Numbered from the stretch's first letter, positions 37,074 through 46,798 are shown. The stretch: DNA of 64,000 nt from Propionibacteriaceae bacterium P6A17 (GCA_000619965.1 JHVD01000003.1:124001-188000), one strand, 5' to 3'. Notes: generated from the letters alone by a model not told the origin. Numbers and translations are program-made.

Positions 37074-38807
37074 GTGACTCGCGCCGAGGCCCTGCTTGCA
37101 GCCGTGCTGGCGCTGGCCCTGGCGGTGGTCGGGTTCAGCCCGGCCCGGGGCGACGATGCGCCCTCCGGCACCGTGAACGTCACGTCGGTGAGCAGCACCA
37201 TCCTCGATCCTGCGGCGACGACGGCGACGCTCACCATCTCGGGCACTTTCACCAACACCTCCCCCATCGCGCTCGGCGGGCTCAGCGCCCAGGTGTGGCA
37301 CGTGGGTGCGCCGCTGACATCCTTCGAGAGGATCTCCGCCGAGCTGGATGCCGCGTCGCAGAGCCCCACCGCCGCCCAGCCGGCCACCGCGCTCCTCCCG
37401 GACGCGACGCTCGCCCCGGGCGCCACCGTGCCGTTCTCCGTCACCGCCCCGGTCGGCGCGCTGGGCGCGAGCGACGAGGAGCTGGCGACGATCGTCGGCG
37501 TGCGCATCCAGGCCCGGGCGGACGCCGGGGACGCACCCGCGCAGCCGCAGCTCCCGACGCTGGACGTCTCCTCCCAACGCCTCGTGCTGCCCCACGAGGG
37601 CTCGACGTTCACCGGCGGCGACGTCGTCGTGCTGAGCTCCGAGTCCAAGCCCACACCGGACTCCGAGCGGGTGCCCACGGAGCTGGCCACCGCGATCGAG
37701 GGTCCGCTGACCGAGGCCCTCGCGCGAGCCGAGCGGCCCGGCGCCCTCGCGGTGATCGACCCGATGGTCTACGACGCCGCCCAACGCCTGGCCACCGCGA
37801 CGCGCGAGCCGAGCGCCATCGCACAGGACTTCGTCGAGCGGGTCGACGCCCTCCATGAGAAGGGCGCACTCCGACGACTCGCCGTCGGCAATCCGAGCCT
37901 GCCGCGCCTGCCCGACGACCTTCGCGCCAACCTCGTCGCCTGGTCCGACGAGTTGACCCCCGAACCGCTGGCCGAGGCGCCGCTCGTGGCGTTCGCCGCC
38001 GATGCCGGGCAGGCGCGCGCCCTGACCGCGCGAGACTCGGGCTTCGCCGGGGCGCTGGTCCCCGTCGCGGCCAGCGGCGGCGAGCGGTGGTTCGTCGTCG
38101 ACTCCGGCCACGAGTGGGACCCCGTCGCGGGCTTGCCCGTCTCACCCGCCCGCGGGCAGACCCCGACGACCACCCCCGGCGCCCGCTGGTCCGCCGTGGA
38201 CCGGGCATTCGAGGTGGCCGAGGCGCGCACGCCGCTGCGGGCCGTCCTCACCACCGGGGGCGACGACGTCGCCACCGACCTGCGCCCGCTGCGGATGGCG
38301 GCCTACAGCGCGGACTTCCCCGACGAGGCCTCGGCGCTCGCCTACGTCCGGTCGTCGCCGGCGCTCACGTTCGACGCCGCCGGGATCTCCTTCCAGGCGT
38401 CCCCTGCGTTCGTCATGGGCCAGCGCGAGAGCAACTTCCCCACCACCATCACCAACAAGACGGGCGTGGCCGTCCACGTCAAGGTGGCGTTCACGTCCGA
38501 CAACCCGCTGCGCATGGAGGTCCCCGACAGCGACGTCGTGCGCGTCGCACCGGGCGAGTCCCTCACCCTGCAGGTCTCCCCACACGCCACCGCGAACGGC
38601 GTGACCGTGGTGCACGCGCACCTCGAGGCGGTCGACGGCACCCGCCTCTCCCCCGACACCCCCATCGAGATCACCGCCACGGAGTTCGGGCGCGTGGGCT
38701 GGATCATCATCATCGTTTCCGGAGTCGTCGTCTTGGGCGGCACCGTCTTGCGCATCCGCGCGGTCCAGAGGGAGCGAGGCAAGGAGCACAGTGAGTCAGG
38801 TCAGTAG
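37074..38807 (+). CDS. DUF6049 (Rv3909-like) secreted protein upstream of murJ
   Basis: 577 residues. The GTG start at 37074 lies 6 bases after TACGAT, a leaderless arrangement. Signal peptide at 1-26, large beta-rich extracytoplasmic region, then one membrane helix near the C-terminus (about 540-565: VGWIIIIVSGVVVLGGTVL) and a short basic tail. The family is found next to murJ throughout Actinomycetota and its function is unknown. It overlaps murJ by 17 bases and is therefore cotranslated, consistent with a role in peptidoglycan precursor export or its control. Confidence 0.88.
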   Translation: MTRAEALLAAVLALALAVVGFSPARGDDAPSGTVNVTSVSSTILDPAATTATLTISGTFTNTSPIALGGLSAQVWHVGAPLTSFERISAELDAASQSPTAAQPATALLPDATLAPGATVPFSVTAPVGALGASDEELATIVGVRIQARADAGDAPAQPQLPTLDVSSQRLVLPHEGSTFTGGDVVVLSSESKPTPDSERVPTELATAIEGPLTEALARAERPGALAVIDPMVYDAAQRLATATREPSAIAQDFVERVDALHEKGALRRLAVGNPSLPRLPDDLRANLVAWSDELTPEPLAEAPLVAFAADAGQARALTARDSGFAGALVPVAASGGERWFVVDSGHEWDPVAGLPVSPARGQTPTTTPGARWSAVDRAFEVAEARTPLRAVLTTGGDDVATDLRPLRMAAYSADFPDEASALAYVRSSPALTFDAAGISFQASPAFVMGQRESNFPTTITNKTGVAVHVKVAFTSDNPLRMEVPDSDVVRVAPGESLTLQVSPHATANGVTVVHAHLEAVDGTRLSPDTPIEITATEFGRVGWIIIIVSGVVVLGGTVLRIRAVQRERGKEHSESGQ

Positions 38808-41800
38808 CACCCGGAAGCTCCTGTCCGCGAGCGCCATCATGGCCTCGGGGACGTTGATCTCGCGCATCCTCGGCATGGTGCGCGTGATGCTCATCGCGTT
38901 CATCCTCGGCAATGGCACCCGCCAAGTGGACATCCTGAGCATCGCCACGATGGTCCCGAACGCGCTCTACATCCTCTTCGCCGGCGGCGCGCTCAACACG
39001 GTGCTCGTGCCGCAGATCGTGCGCGCGATCAAGCACGACCCCGACGGCGGTGAGGCATACACCAACCGCATCATGACGGCATTCCTGCTGATCGTCGGCG
39101 TCGTCGCCATCGTCATCACTGCGGCGACGCCCATCATCACGATGCTCTACACCGACGCGGCCTGGCGCGGCCCCGAGCTCGCTTCCCAATACGCGTCGCT
39201 CGTCGCGCTCACGTACCTCACGCTGCCGCAGATCTTCTTCTACGGGGCGTTCTTCCTGCTGGCGCAGGTGCTCAACGCGCGCGACAAGTTCGGCCCGATG
39301 ATGTGGGCCCCGATCGCCAACAACGTCATCTCCATCCTGGTCCTCAGCATCTATTTCGTCGTGTGGGGCAACGACGGCGACAAGTCCGTCGCGTTCACCA
39401 ACCCCCAGATCCTGCTGCTGGGGCTCGGCTCCACCTTCGGCATCGCCGCGCAGACGCTCGTCCTGCTGCCGTTCCTGAAGCGGGTGGGATTCAAGCTGCG
39501 GCCGCGCTTCGATTTGAAGGGCACCGGCCTCAGGCACACGTTCTCCCTGACCAAGTGGACGTTGGGGTTCGTCGCGGTCAACCAGCTCACCCTCATCGTC
39601 GTCCAGCGCCTCGCCAGCACCGCCACCGTCGACGGCACGGGCGCCGGCGTCAACGTGTACAGCACCGCCCACCTGCTGTGGATCCTGCCGCACTCGCTGG
39701 TGACGACCTCGCTCACCACGGCGATGCTCTCCAGCGCCTCCCGTCTGGCCGCCGACGGCGACCGTCGCGGGGTCGCGCAGGAGATGATGAAGACGGCCCG
39801 GCTCGCGCTGATCTTCCTCGTCCCCTCGACGGCGGTGTTCCTCGCGCTCGGCCTGCCGACGGCGAACCTGCTGTTCGGTCTGGGGCGCGGCTCGGGCGAC
39901 TCGGTGTGGGTGGGGTGGACGCTCATGGCGTTCGCGATCGGCCTCATCCCGTTCACGGTGCAGTTCATCTGCCTGCGCACCTACTACGCGCTGGAGGACA
40001 CGAAGACTCCCTTCCTGCTGCAGATCGGCATCGCCGGCACCAACGCCCTCGCGGCCCTCGCGCTCGTCGCCGCCACGGGCCGGGCGACGCTGGTGGCCCC
40101 GATGCTGGCCCTCGCCTACTCGCTGGCCTACCTCGTCGGCGTCTTCGTCTCGTGGCGCTTCCTTCGTCGGAGGCTGCCCGACCTGCGAGGCGACGAACTC
40201 GCGATGCACATCGTGCGGCTCATGCTGGGCGCGCTGCCCGGCGCACTGCTCGCGTTCGGGCTGCAGCGCTGGCTGTTGGGCGACGGGGGATCCTTGTGGA
40301 TGAACCTGCTGGTCGTCGTCGCCGGTGGGCTGCTGATCCTCGGCTCGACGCTCGCGATCGGCAAGCTCCTGCGGATCCGCGAGATGCGCAACCTGTCCAC
40401 CCTGCTGCGCGCCCGCCGCGGGAAGGCGAGCGCTGCCGTCGGCGAGAAGGAGGCCGACCGCGACGAGGACGCCATCGTCGAGGTCCCGCGCGTACCGACG
40501 GACTACGACGACGACCCCCCCACCCTGATCCGCCCGAGGGCGCTGTTCCCCGGCGACTTCGACGACGACGCCCTCTTCCGCAAGCCCGAGCCCGCAACCG
40601 CGCCCACGCCGCCCGCGGCCACGCCGCCTGCGGATCCGGGCCCTGCCGCACACCCCGACGACGCCCCGGACGAGCCCTCCGGCGAGTGGTCGACGCCGGT
40701 GGTGCTCCACGCGGGGGGCGACGCCGAGGAGGCCACCGAGGTGGTCGAGACGGGTTCCCCGATCGGCGAACCGGGCATGGTGCTCGGCGTGCGCTACGAG
40801 CTCGTCCGGCGCATGCTGGCGATGCCGTCGTGCGAGACGTGGCTGGCGCACGACCAGGTGTTGTCGCGCGACGTCGTCGCGCACCTCATGTCCGACGACC
40901 ACCCGCGCGCCGAGGCGCTCTTCGGCGCCGCCCAGCGCGGCGCGGCCGCCACCAACTCGCGCTTCCTGCGCGTGCTCGACGTGGCCCGCTTCGACGACGG
41001 CGTCTACGTCATCTCCGAGCACTCGCCGGGTCGCACCCTTGGCGAGCTGCTCGAGCAGGAGCCGCTCGGCGCCAAGGAGGCCGCCTACGTCGCTCGGGAG
41101 GTGGCCGACGCGCTGGCGACGATGCACGCGCAGGGCCTCTTCCATGAGCGGCTCGACCCGGAGCACATCCTCATCACCCGCAACGGGGCCGTGCGCATCG
41201 TCGGCTTCGGCACCGCAGCCGTCCTGGAGGGTGCGGCCGGGCCGCTCGCCTGGAGCCAGCGGGAGCAGGCCGACGTCGTCGCGCTGGCGCTGATCCTGCG
41301 CGCCTCGCAGACCGGCCGCTGGAGCGAGGACCTCGACGAGTCCGCCCCCGGCTTCGCGCTCAGCCCCGTGTGGGAGGGCGCGTTCGCCGGATCGATCCCG
41401 TCGATGCAGGCCCTCATCGCCGCGCTCCCGGAGGAGGACGGTCACAGCGCGCTCGAGTCGAAGATGGGGCTGGCCGGCCGGGCGCAGGCGAGCCGTCCGC
41501 GCCCCGCCCCGCCCGTCGCCGACGACGCCCCCGCGCCCCGCGCACAGCCGGCGCTGCTCGTCGACGACGGCCCGCAGACTCGCGTACAGCCCATCGTCGT
41601 CGACGACGCCCTCGAGGCCACGCGCGACGACGAGCGCGACGACTTCGTGGTGGAGCGTCGAGCGGACCGCCCCCGTCTGGTGCTGTGGGTGCTCGTGGTG
41701 CTGGCGGTGCTGTCGCTGGTGGTGGGGCTGCTGACCGTGGCGATCCGCGGCGGCCGTGGGGACACGGCCAGCCCATCGGGCTCGCCATCGCCGAGCACCT

Positions 41801-42300
41801 CGACGGCGGAGGGTGCCCCGTCGGCCGACGGCTCGGCCCTCACGATCGCGACGGTGACCGACTTCGACCCGGAGGCCGACGGCGGCAACGACGAGGAGTT
41901 CCCGAACCTCGTCGGCAACGTCCACGACGGCAAGGAGGACACCGCCTGGACCACCATGCGCTACCTGCGCCGCCCCAACATGGGCGGGCAGAAGCCCGGC
42001 GTGGGCATCGTCGTCGACCTCGGCGAGGCACGGTCGGTCTCGAAGGTCTCCGTGCTGCTGCAGGGCAAGGGCAACACGACCGTCGAGCTGCGCACCCCGA
42101 AGGGCGAGCAGGCGTCCATGAAGACGCAGAAGGACTGGACCGCCGTGGTCGCGCCATCCGCGGCGCCCGCCGGCACGCTCGAGCTGACGCCGTCGCAGGC
42201 GGTGAAGACGCGGTACCTGCTGGTCTACATCTCGTCGCTGCCGCCCGTCGACGGCGGCTACCAGGCGAAGATCGGCGAGATCAGTGTCCAGGGCTCCTGA
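38791..42300 (+). CDS. murJ: Lipid II flippase MurJ fused to pseudokinase and sugar-binding-like domain
   Basis: 1169 residues from the GTG at 38791, with AAGGAG 5 bases upstream and inside the preceding gene. Residues 1-530 are the MATE-like flippase (SRILGMVRVMLIAF; many helices). An acidic Pro-rich linker leads to a kinase-like fold at about 660-890 (GMVLGVRYELVRRMLAMPSC...) without the catalytic HRD/DFG residues: it reads HERLDPEHILIT and VGFGTA. A membrane helix lies at 961-985, then an extracellular discoidin-like domain (VHDGKEDTAWTT, VGIVVDLGEARSVSKVSVLL). This is the mycobacterial MviN architecture, in which the phosphorylated pseudokinase binds an FHA protein. Confidence 0.95.
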   Translation: MSQVSSTRKLLSASAIMASGTLISRILGMVRVMLIAFILGNGTRQVDILSIATMVPNALYILFAGGALNTVLVPQIVRAIKHDPDGGEAYTNRIMTAFLLIVGVVAIVITAATPIITMLYTDAAWRGPELASQYASLVALTYLTLPQIFFYGAFFLLAQVLNARDKFGPMMWAPIANNVISILVLSIYFVVWGNDGDKSVAFTNPQILLLGLGSTFGIAAQTLVLLPFLKRVGFKLRPRFDLKGTGLRHTFSLTKWTLGFVAVNQLTLIVVQRLASTATVDGTGAGVNVYSTAHLLWILPHSLVTTSLTTAMLSSASRLAADGDRRGVAQEMMKTARLALIFLVPSTAVFLALGLPTANLLFGLGRGSGDSVWVGWTLMAFAIGLIPFTVQFICLRTYYALEDTKTPFLLQIGIAGTNALAALALVAATGRATLVAPMLALAYSLAYLVGVFVSWRFLRRRLPDLRGDELAMHIVRLMLGALPGALLAFGLQRWLLGDGGSLWMNLLVVVAGGLLILGSTLAIGKLLRIREMRNLSTLLRARRGKASAAVGEKEADRDEDAIVEVPRVPTDYDDDPPTLIRPRALFPGDFDDDALFRKPEPATAPTPPAATPPADPGPAAHPDDAPDEPSGEWSTPVVLHAGGDAEEATEVVETGSPIGEPGMVLGVRYELVRRMLAMPSCETWLAHDQVLSRDVVAHLMSDDHPRAEALFGAAQRGAAATNSRFLRVLDVARFDDGVYVISEHSPGRTLGELLEQEPLGAKEAAYVAREVADALATMHAQGLFHERLDPEHILITRNGAVRIVGFGTAAVLEGAAGPLAWSQREQADVVALALILRASQTGRWSEDLDESAPGFALSPVWEGAFAGSIPSMQALIAALPEEDGHSALESKMGLAGRAQASRPRPAPPVADDAPAPRAQPALLVDDGPQTRVQPIVVDDALEATRDDERDDFVVERRADRPRLVLWVLVVLAVLSLVVGLLTVAIRGGRGDTASPSGSPSPSTSTAEGAPSADGSALTIATVTDFDPEADGGNDEEFPNLVGNVHDGKEDTAWTTMRYLRRPNMGGQKPGVGIVVDLGEARSVSKVSVLLQGKGNTTVELRTPKGEQASMKTQKDWTAVVAPSAAPAGTLELTPSQAVKTRYLLVYISSLPPVDGGYQAKIGEISVQGS

Positions 42301-42303
42301 GCG

Positions 42304-42996
42304 CTACTTCTTCGCGAAGTGTCGAATGAACTCCTCGAGCAGCGGCTCCTGCTGTTCGACGGTCATCTCCTGGGGCACGCCCTCGTAGCGAGCCTCGAAC
42401 TTGATGTCCTCCGTGAGCGCCATGCACCCAGCGGAGCCAGCAACCAGCCACTCGAAGCACAGACTCACGCCCACCGGGCGCGGGTTGGTCATCGTCGACA
42501 CGACCGTGCCCCAAGCGGGCGGAGGAAACGTCTTCGAATCGTCCAGCCTGATCACCAGATAGCCGATGTCACCCTCCCGCTTGTACTGGCCTTCGATGAC
42601 GCCGCTGCGGGGCTGCTGGTAGTAGGTGAGCTTGTAGCCGCCGGTCAGCGTCATCGGCGGCTCGCCCTTGGCTCCCAACGCCTCCAGGCCTTGCATGACC
42701 ACGGGCGGGGTCACGCCGCGCCAGCCGGGGTCGGAGAGGTCGAAGCCCTCCTTGATCGGCACCGGCGGCTCCCCGCTCGACGTCGGCGTCTCACTCGACG
42801 GCGTTTCGCTCGGCGTCGGCGACTCCGACATCGGCGCAGACTCGGACTCCGACGGCGGCTCAGTCACAGCAGGCGCCGACGACTCACTCGCCGGGCCGCT
42901 CGGCACCTCCACCCCGAGACCGGTACAACCCGCCGCCAACACCAGCGTGGCAAGCCCCGCCGCCACGATGACCCGACTCTTCCGACGTCCTTGCAT
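42304..42996 (-). CDS. Lipoprotein paralogue 1 of the duplicated cassette
   Basis: 230 residues. Lipobox LAAGC gives a Cys anchor near residue 24, followed by an 80-residue Ser/Pro/Glu linker. The C-terminal domain of about 140 residues contains NPRPVG, two Cys spaced by 11 residues (LCFEWLVAGSAGC, a probable disulfide), and a helical end (PLLEEFIRHFAKK). GGAGG precedes the ATG. The gene has exactly the same length (693 bp) as two paralogues at 43153 and 46947. It is the last gene of the proximal cassette, ends 3 bp from murJ, and has its own promoter-like AATACT. It is unlike any named family I know; mycobacterial Lpq-type lipoproteins with similar layout are the nearest analogy. Confidence 0.8.
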   Translation of the reverse strand: MQGRRKSRVIVAAGLATLVLAAGCTGLGVEVPSGPASESSAPAVTEPPSESESAPMSESPTPSETPSSETPTSSGEPPVPIKEGFDLSDPGWRGVTPPVVMQGLEALGAKGEPPMTLTGGYKLTYYQQPRSGVIEGQYKREGDIGYLVIRLDDSKTFPPPAWGTVVSTMTNPRPVGVSLCFEWLVAGSAGCMALTEDIKFEARYEGVPQEMTVEQQEPLLEEFIRHFAKK

Positions 42997-43023
42997 ACTG
43001 TGCCTCCTCGACGACTACCGCCG

Positions 43024-43029
43024 AGTATT
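43024..43029 (-). promoter_or_regulatory. -10-like element of lipoprotein 1
   Basis: AATACT in TGCAATACTCGGCGGTAG, 27 bases before the start codon. The 30-base block from here to the ribosome site is conserved with the lipoprotein 2 and 3 leaders. Confidence 0.45.
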
Positions 43030-43152
43030 GCAAGCTCTCGGCTCAGCGGTCGACGCTCTCGCGGGCCCGACGGCTAGGTGGGGCACCTCACGGCGAGATC
43101 ACAGTCCTGGGCTCCTGAACACCCAAGAGTCGGTGCCAGATGTCAGTCGGGC

Positions 43153-43845
43153 CTAGCGGTTCGCATACTTGCGAACGAACTCATCTAGGAGCGGTGCAAG
43201 CTGGTCTACGTTCATCTCCTCGGGGATGCCACCGTAGGTGGCGTGGAAGAAGATGTCCTCGGTGAACGCCATGCAGCTCGCCACCCCCGACCCCTCCCAC
43301 TCGTAACAGATCTTCGCGCCGATCGGACGCGGGTTGGTCATCGTCGACACCGCCGTCGACCAGCCCGCCGGCGGAAACGTCGGATCCCCCTTCAACCGGA
43401 TCTGCAGGAACCCCGAGTCACCCTCGCGCTTGTACTCCAGCCGCCCCTCGCCTTCCGCGGGCTGCTCAGCGCCAGCGAGCTTGTAGCCACCGCTCAGGTC
43501 GTCCGGAATCTTGGGATGGAGACCGGCATTCGAGATGCCCTGCATCACGGCTGGAGGCTTCACCTTGCCCCACGCCGGGTCCGACAGGTCGAACCCCTCC
43601 TTGATCGGCAGCGGGGGCTCGCCGCTGGTCGACGGTGCCCCGCTCGACGGCGTCTCGCTGGGCGCCGGCGACTCCGACATCGGCGCAGACTCGGACTCCG
43701 ACGGCGGCTCAGTCACAGCAGGAGCCGACGACTCGCTCACCGAGCCGCTCGGCACCTCGACCCCGAGACCGGTACAACCCGCCGCCAACACCAGCGTGGC
43801 AAGCCCCGCCGCCACGATGACCCGACGCTTCCGACGTCCTCGCAT
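43153..43845 (-). CDS. Lipoprotein paralogue 2 of the duplicated cassette
   Basis: 230 residues from MRGRRKRRVIVAAGLATLV. An ATG 18 bases upstream is ignored because AAGGAGG sits just before the ATG at 43845. The signal peptide and lipobox LAAGC are nearly identical to lipoprotein 1, as is much of the Ser/Pro/Glu linker, suggesting recent duplication or gene conversion. The C-terminal domain is more diverged: NPRPIG, Cys pair ICYEWEGSGVASC, end PLLDEFVRKYANR. It belongs to the proximal cassette, 89 bp after the WXG-type gene. Confidence 0.8.
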   Translation of the reverse strand: MRGRRKRRVIVAAGLATLVLAAGCTGLGVEVPSGSVSESSAPAVTEPPSESESAPMSESPAPSETPSSGAPSTSGEPPLPIKEGFDLSDPAWGKVKPPAVMQGISNAGLHPKIPDDLSGGYKLAGAEQPAEGEGRLEYKREGDSGFLQIRLKGDPTFPPAGWSTAVSTMTNPRPIGAKICYEWEGSGVASCMAFTEDIFFHATYGGIPEEMNVDQLAPLLDEFVRKYANR

Positions 43846-43872
43846 ACTGTGCCTCCTTGACAACTATCGCCG

Positions 43873-43878
43873 AGTATT
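43873..43878 (-). promoter_or_regulatory. -10-like element of lipoprotein 2
   Basis: AATACT in TGCAATACTCGGCGATAG, again 27 bases before the start. It matches the lipoprotein 1 leader over about 25 of 30 bases. Confidence 0.45.
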
Positions 43879-43934
43879 GCAGTTGCCACGGTCCATGCAC
43901 GAGCCGGCGCATCAGGAATGCGGGCCGACTGCGG

Positions 43935-44873
43935 TCAGCGCTGGACGCCCTCCGCGCGGCGGTTGGAGCCGCCGGGGATGGAGGTGGAGGCAGTCGGCGT
44001 GGCGACGTTGCCGAAGCTACCGGCGCGACCCTGCTGGCCGGCCTGGCTCATGCCTCGAGGCCAACCCTGTTGGATCACGATGGGGGTGCGCTGCAGCTCG
44101 ACGGCCAAGTCACCCACCCTCGTGCCCTGCTTCTTGGCGGCGTCCACCTGCCCGGGGATGCGAGCCAGACAGTCCAGCACCGCCCCGTTGACGTTGGCGG
44201 TGTTGGCGTAGAACTCGTTCTCCCCGCCCATCACGCACACCGACGACTGGTTCTTGGCACGGTCGACGTACCCGTACGTGATGGCCAAGATCCACTGGTT
44301 GAGCTCCACGAGGTGCTCCACGGCGCTGGCCACACCGCTGGGCATCGGGCGGAACTCCGTCGATGCCTCGCCCTGCACCCCGACCATCGTCCCGTAGTTG
44401 TCCGCGTTGGGGCCGGACCACCCCTGCACTGCGCGCAGGGTGGGCACGCTGTCCATCGTCGGCTCGACGGTCTTGGCGATGTTCCGCCAGTGCTCGACGT
44501 GTGTCTTGAGCTCGTCGGGCACACCCAGCTTGGTGATCGCGAAGTCGACGAGTGTCCGGAGCTCTTTCATGTTGGCCTTGGCCGCGGCCACCAGCGCCTC
44601 CACTTCGCGCTCGAAGCGGCGCTTGTCGCTCCAGTAATTGAAGCCATGCTGGAGCAGCTCCCCCGCCTCCTGCCAGAAGGTCGTGGCTTTCTGCTTGTCG
44701 AGCGCGATCGCCGTCTCGAGGGCCTGTTCGAGGGCCGTCATCGTCTGCGGGAGCTGCTTGTACGCCTGAACGTTCTCAGCCGTCATCACCCGAGCGTGCT
44801 GATTGGCAAGATCCCTGAACGATCCGCCGATCGCTCCGCCACCGTCGCGGGCATTCTGCACATTCGTCGTCAT
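43935..44873 (-). CDS. WXG-type helical protein, proximal cassette
   Basis: 312 residues, almost all helical with no signal peptide or membrane helix. A central W152-S-G turn followed by Tyr at 160 (GWSGPNADNYGTMVGVQ) fits the helix-turn-helix of WXG100-superfamily secreted proteins. YGYVD (Yxxx[DE], the T7SS signal pattern) occurs in the next helix. The C-terminal 40 residues are Gly/Ser/Pro-rich. The start overlaps the stop of the preceding gene by one base (TGATG). Paralogue: 47688-48668. A type VII secretion substrate is my inference, as family membership cannot be proved by eye. Confidence 0.7.
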   Translation of the reverse strand: MTTNVQNARDGGGAIGGSFRDLANQHARVMTAENVQAYKQLPQTMTALEQALETAIALDKQKATTFWQEAGELLQHGFNYWSDKRRFEREVEALVAAAKANMKELRTLVDFAITKLGVPDELKTHVEHWRNIAKTVEPTMDSVPTLRAVQGWSGPNADNYGTMVGVQGEASTEFRPMPSGVASAVEHLVELNQWILAITYGYVDRAKNQSSVCVMGGENEFYANTANVNGAVLDCLARIPGQVDAAKKQGTRVGDLAVELQRTPIVIQQGWPRGMSQAGQQGRAGSFGNVATPTASTSIPGGSNRRAEGVQR

Positions 44874-46072
44874 CAGATGCGCTCCTGGAACTCGGCGCTC
44901 ATCTGAGCGCTCTGGGCCTCGTTGTTGTCGTAGCTGTCAGCCGTCGAGCGGAGCTGCTGCGCGATGTGCGAGAATTCCGCGGTGGCACCGCCAGCCCAGC
45001 CGTCGATCGACGAGTAGAGCTTGTCGATCGCAGGCTTCGCGTCCGGGAAGAAGCCGAGGTCGGATGGCGAGGCCATCGACGACTGCACGGCGTTGATCGC
45101 ATCGGAATTGGCTTCCCAACGCTTGGCCATGTCACGCAGGCCGTTCGACTCGACGGTGAAGCTCGTGTCGTTGGTGGGGCCCCCACCGCCGGTGCCGGGC
45201 GAGGTGCCCGGGGTACCGCCGCCGGGGCCAGAAATCCCACCAGTACCCGGAGTGCCACCGCCGGGACCAGAAATCCCACCAGTGCCCGGGGTACCGCCGC
45301 CGGGACCAGAAATCCCACCAGTGCCCGGGGTACCGCCGCCGGGACCAGAAATCCCACCAGTACCCGGAGCATCACCCTCGGGACCGGCAATCCCGCCCGG
45401 GCCACCGGGCGTGCCGAATCCAAAGCCGTCGCCCCACGAGCCGCCGCCGGGGCCGTCGATGCCGCCGCCCTGCGAGCCGCCGATGAGGTCGGAGTAGCGC
45501 GGATCGTTGGCGTAGATCGGCGTGCTGCCGCCCGGATGGCGCGAGTCGCCGGGGAGGATCGGGTCGCCGGGCTTCCAGTCAGCCGGAATGCCCAGGCCGG
45601 GCTTGCCGCCGGCGGCAAGAACGCCGCCGGGGAGGCCGCCCGCGCCACGCATGGCACCCATGCCGGCCGCGCCGAGACCGCTCATGCCAGCCATGCCAGC
45701 ACCGCTTGCCGCGCCAAGCCCACCCGCGAGGCCGCTTCCGGCCGCCGCACCGAGACCGCTGGCCACGCCAGCGCCCGCACCCATCGCGCCCGCTGCTCCG
45801 GCTCCCATCTGGCCAGCGCCAAGCGGGCCTGCACCAGCGGCACCCTGCGCACCGGCAGCGCCGCCACCGGCACCAGCGCCACCCATCATCATCGGCGGCA
45901 TGCCACCCTGACCGCCGCCTGCGCCCTTGTTGCCGGTGGCGTTGGGGTTGATCGCGCCCTCACGCAGCTCATCGTCGCCCAGCAAGTCGTTGGAGTCGGC
46001 CGCGATGCCGCGGAACGTCGACTCGCTCGCGCGGCGCTGGAGTTCGTTCCAAGCGTTCTCTGCTTCAGTCAT
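44873..46072 (-). CDS. Gly-rich protein with C-terminal WXG/EspC-like helix pair
   Basis: 399 residues. A conserved helical N-terminus (MTEAENAWNELQRRASESTF) is followed by about 250 residues of Gly/Ala/Met/Pro low complexity, including four 13-residue repeats of the type GISGPGGGTPGTG. The C-terminal 95 residues look like a small T7SS substrate: a first helix, turn W359-A-G-G, a second helix, then Y381-D-N-N-E, a perfect YxxxE export motif. The start overlaps the preceding YbaB-like gene (ATGA) and the end overlaps the next gene, so all three are translationally coupled. Paralogue: 48669-50066, where the YxxxE Tyr is missing. Confidence 0.75.
   Translation of the reverse strand: MTEAENAWNELQRRASESTFRGIAADSNDLLGDDELREGAINPNATGNKGAGGGQGGMPPMMMGGAGAGGGAAGAQGAAGAGPLGAGQMGAGAAGAMGAGAGVASGLGAAAGSGLAGGLGAASGAGMAGMSGLGAAGMGAMRGAGGLPGGVLAAGGKPGLGIPADWKPGDPILPGDSRHPGGSTPIYANDPRYSDLIGGSQGGGIDGPGGGSWGDGFGFGTPGGPGGIAGPEGDAPGTGGISGPGGGTPGTGGISGPGGGTPGTGGISGPGGGTPGTGGISGPGGGTPGTSPGTGGGGPTNDTSFTVESNGLRDMAKRWEANSDAINAVQSSMASPSDLGFFPDAKPAIDKLYSSIDGWAGGATAEFSHIAQQLRSTADSYDNNEAQSAQMSAEFQERI
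45209..45385. repeat. 39-bp in-frame tandem repeat in the Gly-rich gene
   Basis: The shared block GAAATCCCAC recurs at 45231, 45270, 45309 and 45348, exactly 39 bp apart, with a fifth degenerate unit near 45387. It encodes GISGPGGGTPGTG on the minus strand. Copies differ by only a few bases, so copy number may vary between strains. Confidence 0.85.
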
Positions 46073-46791
46073 CGCTTCCCCTCGGGATCCATCATTCGGA
46101 GTGCTCTGGTCATCAATCGGTCGTGGCGGCCCTTGAAGTGGGCGAGTTCGGCAACGGCCTCATCCACTGCAGGGACGAAGGCGCTCTGCGCCCGCTGGGC
46201 CGCAGCGAGCACGTGCGTGCAGATCGCGCCGACTTGCGCGTCGTCGAGCCACCGCTGGTCGAAAGCAACGCTCCACGGGTGTCCCGCGGTGTTGAGCGTC
46301 ACGGTGACGCCCTCGGAGCGCCCGACGACACGCCGCGGCTCGGGCGCCGGATCGGCCGCCAACCGGCGCTCCACCGCAGCGTCCCACTCGTCCATGAGCG
46401 AGGACAGCTCCGCCGTCATGGCTCGGAGATTCTCCAGCGAGAACTCGGGCACGACGTCGTCCGTCTCGTCCTCCTGCTCGGGAGCCGGGAAGCTCCGGGG
46501 CTTTCCCACGTCGAGGTGAGCGAGGCGGAACGCCTCGGCGAAGGCACTCTCCAACGTCTGGGAGCCCTGCAGCCGCTTGAACCAAACGGGGCTCACGCGC
46601 ACCTTGGAGAGGCGACGGTCGTCGTCGAACCAGATCCTGACGATGCCGTCGCCGCCGCTCACGCTGCCGAAGTCGACGTCGGCATCACCGAGCTCGCCGT
46701 CGACAGCGGGGTCGGCGGCGTCCTCCGCGGACGTCGCGGATTCCGGCGGAGCGAGCGGATCGTAGTCGTCGTCGAAGAGGTCATCGGCCAC
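46069..46791 (-). CDS. Double YbaB/EspL-like protein, proximal cassette
   Basis: 240 residues from a GTG at 46791 (VADDLFDDDYDPLAPP). An acidic N-terminus is followed by two YbaB/EbfC-like segments: GIVRIWFDDDRRLSKVRVSP (about 50-95) and VTVTLNTAGHPWSVAFDQRW (about 175-220). ESX-1 loci encode a YbaB-type protein, EspL, beside their substrates, which makes the context meaningful. GTG is chosen over an ATG 30 bases upstream because AATACT lies 7 bases before it, and the same promoter geometry and protein start recur in the distal copy, implying a leaderless mRNA. It heads the proximal operon and overlaps the next gene. Confidence 0.7.
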   Translation of the reverse strand: MADDLFDDDYDPLAPPESATSAEDAADPAVDGELGDADVDFGSVSGGDGIVRIWFDDDRRLSKVRVSPVWFKRLQGSQTLESAFAEAFRLAHLDVGKPRSFPAPEQEDETDDVVPEFSLENLRAMTAELSSLMDEWDAAVERRLAADPAPEPRRVVGRSEGVTVTLNTAGHPWSVAFDQRWLDDAQVGAICTHVLAAAQRAQSAFVPAVDEAVAELAHFKGRHDRLMTRALRMMDPEGKR

Positions 46792-46798
46792 GCGCCGC